Source: Thermoleophilaceae bacterium
Lineage (GTDB): Bacteria; Actinomycetota; Thermoleophilia; Solirubrobacterales; Thermoleophilaceae
Length of the DNA stretch: 9,216 nt
Reading direction: 5' to 3'
NCBI GenBank assembly: GCA_013813135.1
Contig: JACCSF010000197.1
Coordinates: forward strand, 1 to 9,216
Of the stretch, positions 6,222 through 9,216 are shown one piece after another; position 1 is the first letter of the stretch, and the number at the start of each line of letters is the position of its first letter. Made by a program: the position numbers and the translations under genes. Below the pieces are notes generated by a model that was not told the DNA's origin, searched no databases, and saw nothing but the letters and a program-made list of their open reading frames with translations.

Positions 6222-6707
6222 CTACTGACCTGCGACGCGGGCCACGTAGCCGGCGACGGCCTCGGCGTCCTGGCCCTCGAGCAACCCGGCGGGCATGCGG
6301 TCCTGGCCGGTGCCGCCCCGCTTGATGGCGTTCAGGACGCGCTGGCGATCGAGGCCGCCGAGCTCGTCAAGGTCCGGGCCGGTGACGCCGCGGGCGTTGA
6401 CCGCGTCGAGGTTGTGGCAGCTCTTGCAGTTCGCGATGAAGAGCTCCTTGCCCTGCTCGTCGGCCTTGCTCGCCTGCTCGGTCCGGAGGCTGCCGACCCC
6501 GCCCTCGGCCTCCCCGCGCGCGGCGATCACCGCAGCGGGCACGGCCACGCCGAGGCCGAGATAGAGCAGCAGGATCGTGAACGAAAAGAGGCGCCCGCCG
6601 CGCGTCAGGTAGGCCTCGCGGGCGGCCGCGGGACTGCCCGAGAACGCGATGAACATCACGACGATCCCGAGGACCAGGAAGGGCCCGATGACCAGGAGCA
6701 CTTGCAT
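6222..6707 (-). CDS. Membrane-anchored mono-haem c-type cytochrome
   Basis: An electron-carrier protein of 161 residues. Two N-terminal hydrophobic segments (about 2-23 and 40-63) are separated by a short charged loop. They are followed by a soluble cytochrome c domain with CKSCH (94-98; Cys94 and Cys97 bind the haem and His98 is an axial ligand), TGPDL (109-113) and RMP (Met138, the likely second axial ligand). The order and spacing fit class I cytochrome c. With two TM helices the haem domain would face outside if the N-terminus is also outside. Partners are unknown: no oxidase or bc-complex gene is nearby. ATG 6705-6707 was chosen because it leads directly into the first TM; a GTG at 6729-6731 would add eight residues. 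Neither has a strong ribosome-binding site. The stop is TAG 6222-6224. Confidence 0.87.
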   Translation of the reverse strand: MQVLLVIGPFLVLGIVVMFIAFSGSPAAAREAYLTRGGRLFSFTILLLYLGLGVAVPAAVIAARGEAEGGVGSLRTEQASKADEQGKELFIANCKSCHNLDAVNARGVTGPDLDELGGLDRQRVLNAIKRGGTGQDRMPAGLLEGQDAEAVAGYVARVAGQ

Positions 6708-6786
6708 CGAGGGCGGCACTCTACCGGCCACAGGCGCGGACGTTCCCGCGGGCCGCGGCCGGTTGCCGGAGCGCCCTTGCGCCGAT

Positions 6787-7254
6787 TTAGGCCGACTCGG
6801 CCGCAGCCCGGCGGGCGCGCTTCCAGCTGCCGTACGCGGCGAAGACGTCGCTCAGAGCGGGCAATCCGTCATCGTCGGCGGCGCGCTGCTGGTAGTCGAC
6901 CATCAAGAGGCGCTCGGGCCGCTCGCCGGCGGCCTGGGCCACCTGGCAGATCCCCCGCCGCACCTCTTCCTTGGTCGACTCCCCGTCGCCCCCGGCGCGC
7001 TTTGCCTCATGCGCAAACACCCCTGCCGCGCTGCCGCGAGCACCGGGCTCGGCGGACGGCGTCGGCCGGCCTCGTCCCGCTCCGACGAGCAACCGGCAGT
7101 GCGGGCAGCGCAGCGGCGCCTTCGGCCAGTCCTCCTCCACTCTGCGCTCGACCAGCAGGTGGCAATGCGGGCAGTAGCCGTCCTCGGCGGATTTCGAGGC
7201 GCGGCGTTTGGACTTGGGGCGAGTGGTAGACGTGGCGCGGGTGGCGGGCGGCAA
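6787..7254 (-). CDS. Protein with two CPHC knuckles and a C-terminal HEAR-like motif, TTG start
   Basis: No named family is certain. In the 155 residues, a basic N-terminus (about 1-25) is followed by a zinc-binding pair, CPHC (28-31) and CPHC (50-53), spaced like a small zinc ribbon. Then comes a Gly/Ala/Pro-rich linker (about 58-90) and a C-terminal helical part (about 95-155). Its end, DDGLPALSDVFAAYGSWKRA followed by RRAA, resembles the homing-endonuclease-associated repeat (pattern LP....V...FGSW..AL.AA), a small DNA-binding element; this is a resemblance only. The start is TTG 7252-7254, supported by an excellent AAAGGA 5 nt upstream (7260-7265). An 8-bp inverted repeat lies just before that. 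The basic start, zinc ribbon and HEAR-like tail suggest nucleic-acid binding. The stop is TAA at 6787-6789. Confidence 0.72.
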   Translation of the reverse strand: MPPATRATSTTRPKSKRRASKSAEDGYCPHCHLLVERRVEEDWPKAPLRCPHCRLLVGAGRGRPTPSAEPGARGSAAGVFAHEAKRAGGDGESTKEEVRRGICQVAQAAGERPERLLMVDYQQRAADDDGLPALSDVFAAYGSWKRARRAAAESA

Positions 7255-7279
7255 GCGGTTCCTTTGACTGCATGAACTA

Positions 7280-7303
7280 TTCGCCGGGGCTGTGGCCGGC
7301 GAA
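7280..7303 (-). repeat. Perfect 8-bp inverted repeat in the leader of the TTG-start gene
   Basis: TTCGCCGG and CCGGCGAA flank an 8-nt spacer. The repeat ends 15 nt before the AAAGGA ribosome-binding site. It has no U-tract on either strand, so an operator or a leader hairpin is more likely than a terminator. No clear promoter was found in the 130 nt between this gene and the rnpB terminator. Confidence 0.5.
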
Positions 7304-7384
7304 ACCAGAACTTTCGGCCAGGCGCGCGGGGCGACCTGGCGCGCAAGGCGTTCTGGGGCGCTGCGACGGAGACTCTTCCAACTA

Positions 7385-7412
7385 GAAAGGGCCCCCTCGC
7401 GGGGGCCCTTTC
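7385..7412 (-). terminator. Intrinsic terminator of rnpB
   Basis: A perfect 12-bp stem GAAAGGGCCCCC/GGGGGCCCTTTC with a 4-nt loop begins 5 nt after the 3' end of RNase P RNA. The arm ends in CCCTTTC on both strands, so it could work in both directions. Past the stem the - strand has TAGTT rather than a long U-run. Confidence 0.8.
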
Positions 7413-7416
7413 CTTA

Positions 7417-7795
7417 GCCGGTCTCTAAGCCGGATTCTGTCTCGAGCAGCCATCCATCTCGCCCGGGCGGTCCTTCGACCGCGCCGGTCGGGGCTCTCGC
7501 CCTGCGGCCTACCTGGAGCTCGGCGGGCAGCGTCGACGCTCCTGCTTGGCCTTGCACCGGGTGGGGTTTGCCTGGCCGCCGCGTCACCGCGACGCCGGTG
7601 CGCTCTTACCGCACCTTTTCACCCTTGCCGGCACCGGGCTCACGTGCGGCCCGGCGCTTAGACGGTTTGTTTCTGTGGCACTTTCCCGCGGGTTTCCCCG
7701 GGTCGGCTTCCCGACCACCCTGCCCTGCGGTGTCCGGACTTTCCTCGAGGGGCCGGTTGTCTCTCCGACCTCCCCGCGGCTGCTTGACCGGCAGC
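7417..7795 (-). ncRNA. rnpB: RNase P RNA (bacterial type A-like)
   Basis: The catalytic RNA of RNase P, which matures tRNA 5' ends. The - strand shows the universal blocks: GAGGAAAGTCCGGAC (7732-7746), CCACAGAAACAAACCG in 7661-7680, and the 3' block GACAGAATCCGGCTTA (about 7426-7441). The P1 helix is visible as GCCGGTC (7786-7792) pairing with GACCGGC (7417-7423), which fixes both ends within a few bases and gives about 377 nt. The terminator at 7385-7412 follows directly, and a -10 lies 9 nt upstream. The many open frames across this stretch are chance frames in structured RNA. Confidence 0.95.
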
Positions 7796-7801
7796 AGTCA
7801 A

Positions 7802-7823
7802 ATTCTAGACCCCAGGCGTGGGG
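7802..7823 (-). promoter_or_regulatory. rnpB promoter -10 with a palindrome in the spacer
   Basis: TAGAAT (- strand, 7802-7807) matches five of six -10 bases and would start transcription at about 7794-7796, exactly at the P1 helix of RNase P RNA. No convincing -35 is seen. The spacer contains CCCCA-CGCC-TGGGG (7810-7823), an inverted repeat that could bind a regulator or be chance in GC-rich DNA. Confidence 0.6.
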
Positions 7824-8057
7824 CTGACGACCGGCGCAGGGCAGCGCCCGCTGGCGCAGGCCAGGGCTCGCCACGCCGCCCGCGGGCAAGGCTCGCCGCA
7901 GCGCCCCGCGCCCGCGGGACTTGCCGGCCCGAGTCTGGCTCGAGCGGCTGCTGCCGAATCGACTTTTTGTGCATCACATAGGTGTCTAATATTCGATCCG
8001 CCAGCGGCGGCGCGGGCGGGCACCCGGAAGGCGAGCGGCAGGCCGGGCGCCGCGGGC
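7824..8057. other. Gene-free GC-rich gap with one AT-rich island
   Basis: No credible coding frame was seen on either strand. The gap has several GC palindromes (for example GCCCGCGGGC near 7878) and a sharp AT-rich island at 7961-7997. On the + strand the island contains TAATAT (7987-7992) with T-rich TTTTTG 17 nt before it, a weak promoter match. CCGCC-AGC-GGCGG (7998-8010) is a hairpin downstream of the zinc-ribbon gene on the - strand and might help end the lexA operon, but it has no U-tract. Confidence 0.4.
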
Positions 8058-8276
8058 TCAGGACAGCGTCGTCCCGCACCCGCCGCAGCGGGCGAGGCCG
8101 TCTTCCAGGTGCATCGCCGCGTGGCAGACCGGGCACTCGGCCTCGGCGTGGCTGCGTGCCGTGCGCCATGTGCCGTCGAGCAGCTCCTCGAGCGTGGGGC
8201 GCCCGCCTCCCGCCGCGCCCCCCTGTGGCGCCGGGGCGAACAGTGCGCGCGGTGCGTCGAGCAGTGCGGAGCTCAT
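8058..8276 (-). CDS. Small zinc-ribbon protein coupled to lexA
   Basis: A protein of 72 residues with a variable Ala/Pro/Gly-rich N-terminus, a short helix (RPTLEELLDGTWRTARSHAE, about 26-45), and a C-terminal zinc ribbon with Cys48/Cys51 (CPVC) and Cys64/Cys67 (CGGC), ending at LS. Four cysteines in a 12-residue-spaced CxxC pair are the usual structural zinc site. ATG 8274-8276 overlaps the lexA stop as ATGA and is preceded by AGGAGG 6 nt upstream inside the lexA end, so translation is coupled. It is most likely in the SOS-controlled lexA transcript. Function is unknown: it could bind nucleic acid or a protein partner. An in-frame ATG 15 nt upstream (8289-8291) lies inside lexA and lacks a good ribosome-binding site. 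Confidence 0.82.
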   Translation of the reverse strand: MSSALLDAPRALFAPAPQGGAAGGGRPTLEELLDGTWRTARSHAEAECPVCHAAMHLEDGLARCGGCGTTLS

Positions 8277-8893
8277 GGCACCCTCCTGCACACGCCGACC
8301 ACCCGTCCCAGAACCTTGACCTCTGTGGTCAGGATCGGCTCGAGCGCGTCGTTCTCCGGCTGCAGCCGCACGTGGTCGCGTTCGCGGAAGAAGCGCTTGA
8401 CGGTCGCCTCCGCCTCGTCCCCCACCAGCGCCACCACGATCTCGCCGTCGGCGGCTGTGTCCTGGCGGCGGACGATCACGTAGTCCTCGTCGAGGATGCC
8501 GACGTCCTTCATGGAGTCACCCTTGACGCGCAGGACGTACTCGCCGTCCTCTCCGCCCGCGATGCCCGGCACCGGTACGTATTCCTCGATGTTCTCCTCA
8601 GCCAGCACCGGCGATCCGGCCGCCACCTGGCCGACCACCGGCAGCCCGGCCGGCTTGACCGACTGGCGCGCCTTGTCCACGAGCACCTCGATGGCCCGCG
8701 GCTTGGTGGGGTCGCGCCGCAGCAGCCCGAGCCGTTCCAGGTTGCCGAGGTGCGCGTGCACCGTGGATGAGGACGTGAGCCCGATCGCCTCGCCGATGTC
8801 GCGCACGGTAGGCGGGTACCCGTGCTCACCGACGTAGCGCTTGACGAAGTCGAAAATCTCCTGCTGGCGCTTCGTGAGGTTCAGGTCGACCAT
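8273..8893 (-). CDS. lexA: LexA SOS repressor
   Basis: A repressor of the SOS response that self-cleaves when stimulated by RecA filaments. It is 206 residues. The N-terminal winged helix begins LTKRQQEIFDFVKRYV, with recognition region TVRDIGEAIGLTSSSTVHAH (29-48) and LGNLERLGLL. A linker (about 70-85) leads to the S24 peptidase domain with cleavage site Ala92-Gly93 (QVAAGSP), catalytic Ser127 in GDSM and catalytic Lys166 in EATVKRF. All key residues are present. ATG 8891-8893 has AGGGAG 7 nt upstream (8901-8906). A perfect SOS box lies 37 nt before the start, so autoregulation is expected. The stop TGA overlaps the ATG of the zinc-ribbon gene. Confidence 0.97.
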   Translation of the reverse strand: MVDLNLTKRQQEIFDFVKRYVGEHGYPPTVRDIGEAIGLTSSSTVHAHLGNLERLGLLRRDPTKPRAIEVLVDKARQSVKPAGLPVVGQVAAGSPVLAEENIEEYVPVPGIAGGEDGEYVLRVKGDSMKDVGILDEDYVIVRRQDTAADGEIVVALVGDEAEATVKRFFRERDHVRLQPENDALEPILTTEVKVLGRVVGVCRRVP

Positions 8894-8930
8894 TCAGACG
8901 CTCCCTGGGGCCGGTTCCAATGCCGTAATC

Positions 8931-8944
8931 CGAACATGTGTTCG
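8931..8944 (-). promoter_or_regulatory. SOS box (LexA operator)
   Basis: CGAACATGTGTTCG has the Gram-positive/actinobacterial SOS box form CGAAC-N4-GTTCG with perfect arms. It lies between the lexA -10 and the coding sequence, placing the repressor across the transcription start. Confidence 0.93.
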
Positions 8945-8947
8945 CAG

Positions 8948-8974
8948 AGTATCCCGACGGTCGGACGACATCAA
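8948..8974 (-). promoter_or_regulatory. lexA promoter
   Basis: TTGATG (8969-8974) is a four-of-six -35. GATACT (8948-8953) is a four-of-six -10 at 15 nt; reading the overlapping TACTCT instead gives 17 nt. The SOS box starts 3 nt downstream, which fits repression. Confidence 0.5.
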
Positions 8975-8979
8975 GGGCA

Positions 8980-9039
8980 GGCGGCCGCGCCCGGTTAGCA
9001 GGGCGGCCGCGCCCGGTTAGCAGGGCGGCCGCGCCCGGC
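8980..9039. repeat. 22-bp tandem repeat, about 2.7 copies
   Basis: The unit GGCGGCCGCGCCCGGTTAGC plus AG occurs at 8980-9001 and 9002-9023 without a mismatch, and its first 15 bases occur again from 9024. Each unit holds the palindrome GCGGCCGC. The repeat lies between the divergent lexA and tRNA-Leu promoters. Confidence 0.9.
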
Positions 9040-9059
9040 GAGGGAGGCCGCCGGGGCTC

Positions 9060-9088
9060 CAGACAGCCACACCACCCCGCTCTATACT
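9060..9088 (+). promoter_or_regulatory. tRNA-Leu promoter
   Basis: CAGACA (9060-9065, four of six -35 bases), a 17-nt spacer and TATACT (9083-9088, five of six -10 bases) lie 11 nt before the mature tRNA, a normal distance for a short 5' leader. Confidence 0.65.
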
Positions 9089-9099
9089 CAGCGCTCCAC

Positions 9100-9185
<86 letters not shown>

Positions 9186-9216
9186 CTGAAAGCGGCTGCA
9201 AATCGGGGCTTTATCG

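Noticed and set aside
6201..7229. Long + strand open frame over the cytochrome and zinc-knuckle genes
   Set aside because: Antisense shadow; the - strand frames carry CxxCH and CPHC motifs and ribosome-binding sites.
7546..7827. Open frames on both strands in the 7500-7830 stretch
   Set aside because: They lie in RNase P RNA, whose conserved blocks and P1 helix explain the sequence.
7982..8770. Open frames on the + strand opposite lexA
   Set aside because: The opposite strand encodes a complete LexA with all catalytic residues.
8980..9039. Short tandem repeat considered as a CRISPR array
   Set aside because: The units are directly abutting with no unique spacers and no cas genes are nearby.
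9190..9213. AAAGC...GCTTT after the tRNA as a terminator
   Set aside because: Only a 5-bp stem with a long unpaired loop and no U-tract inside the window.

Overview
This is a high-GC (about 70%) bacterial chromosome segment. An actinobacterial lineage, possibly Thermoleophilia/Solirubrobacterales, is inferred from several features together: extreme GC, a GlnA2-like glutamine synthetase, a LexA with a perfect Gram-positive SOS box, an actinobacterial-style c-di-AMP (ydaO/yuaA) riboswitch, an MMPL exporter, and a tRNA-Leu without an encoded CCA. No taxonomic marker was searched, so this remains an inference.

Layout, left to right. The window opens with the 3' end of an M28-type zinc peptidase on the + strand (2-412). 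It converges on, and overlaps by 54 bp, an MMPL/RND-superfamily exporter on the - strand (359-2829). That exporter is split by a frameshift at a run of six C (1101-1106). The next genes all lie on the - strand: type I glutamine synthetase (2884-4236, 54 nt upstream of the exporter and probably co-transcribed); an HxlR-family regulator (4357-4719) only 9 nt downstream of a carboxymuconolactone decarboxylase/AhpD-like gene (4729-5292), with a palindrome overlapping the -10 of their shared promoter; a small C-terminally anchored membrane protein (5450-5902) preceded by a clear c-di-AMP riboswitch (about 5965-6125); a membrane-anchored mono-haem cytochrome c (6222-6707); and a protein with two CPHC knuckles and a TTG start (6787-7254).

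The right third holds RNase P RNA (rnpB, about 7417-7795) with a strong intrinsic terminator. It is followed by a 260-nt GC-rich gap with one AT-rich island, a 72-aa zinc-ribbon protein translationally coupled (ATGA) to lexA, the lexA gene with its SOS box, a 22-bp tandem repeat, and a + strand tRNA-Leu(GAG) with its own promoter.

Functionally this is mostly housekeeping: nitrogen assimilation, SOS control, RNA processing, translation and respiration. No prophage, insertion sequence or CRISPR array is visible. The least ordinary elements are the c-di-AMP riboswitch in front of an unrecognised membrane protein, the lexA-coupled zinc-ribbon protein, the AhpD-like protein that lacks both catalytic cysteines next to a Cys-Cys-Cys HxlR regulator, and the broken exporter.
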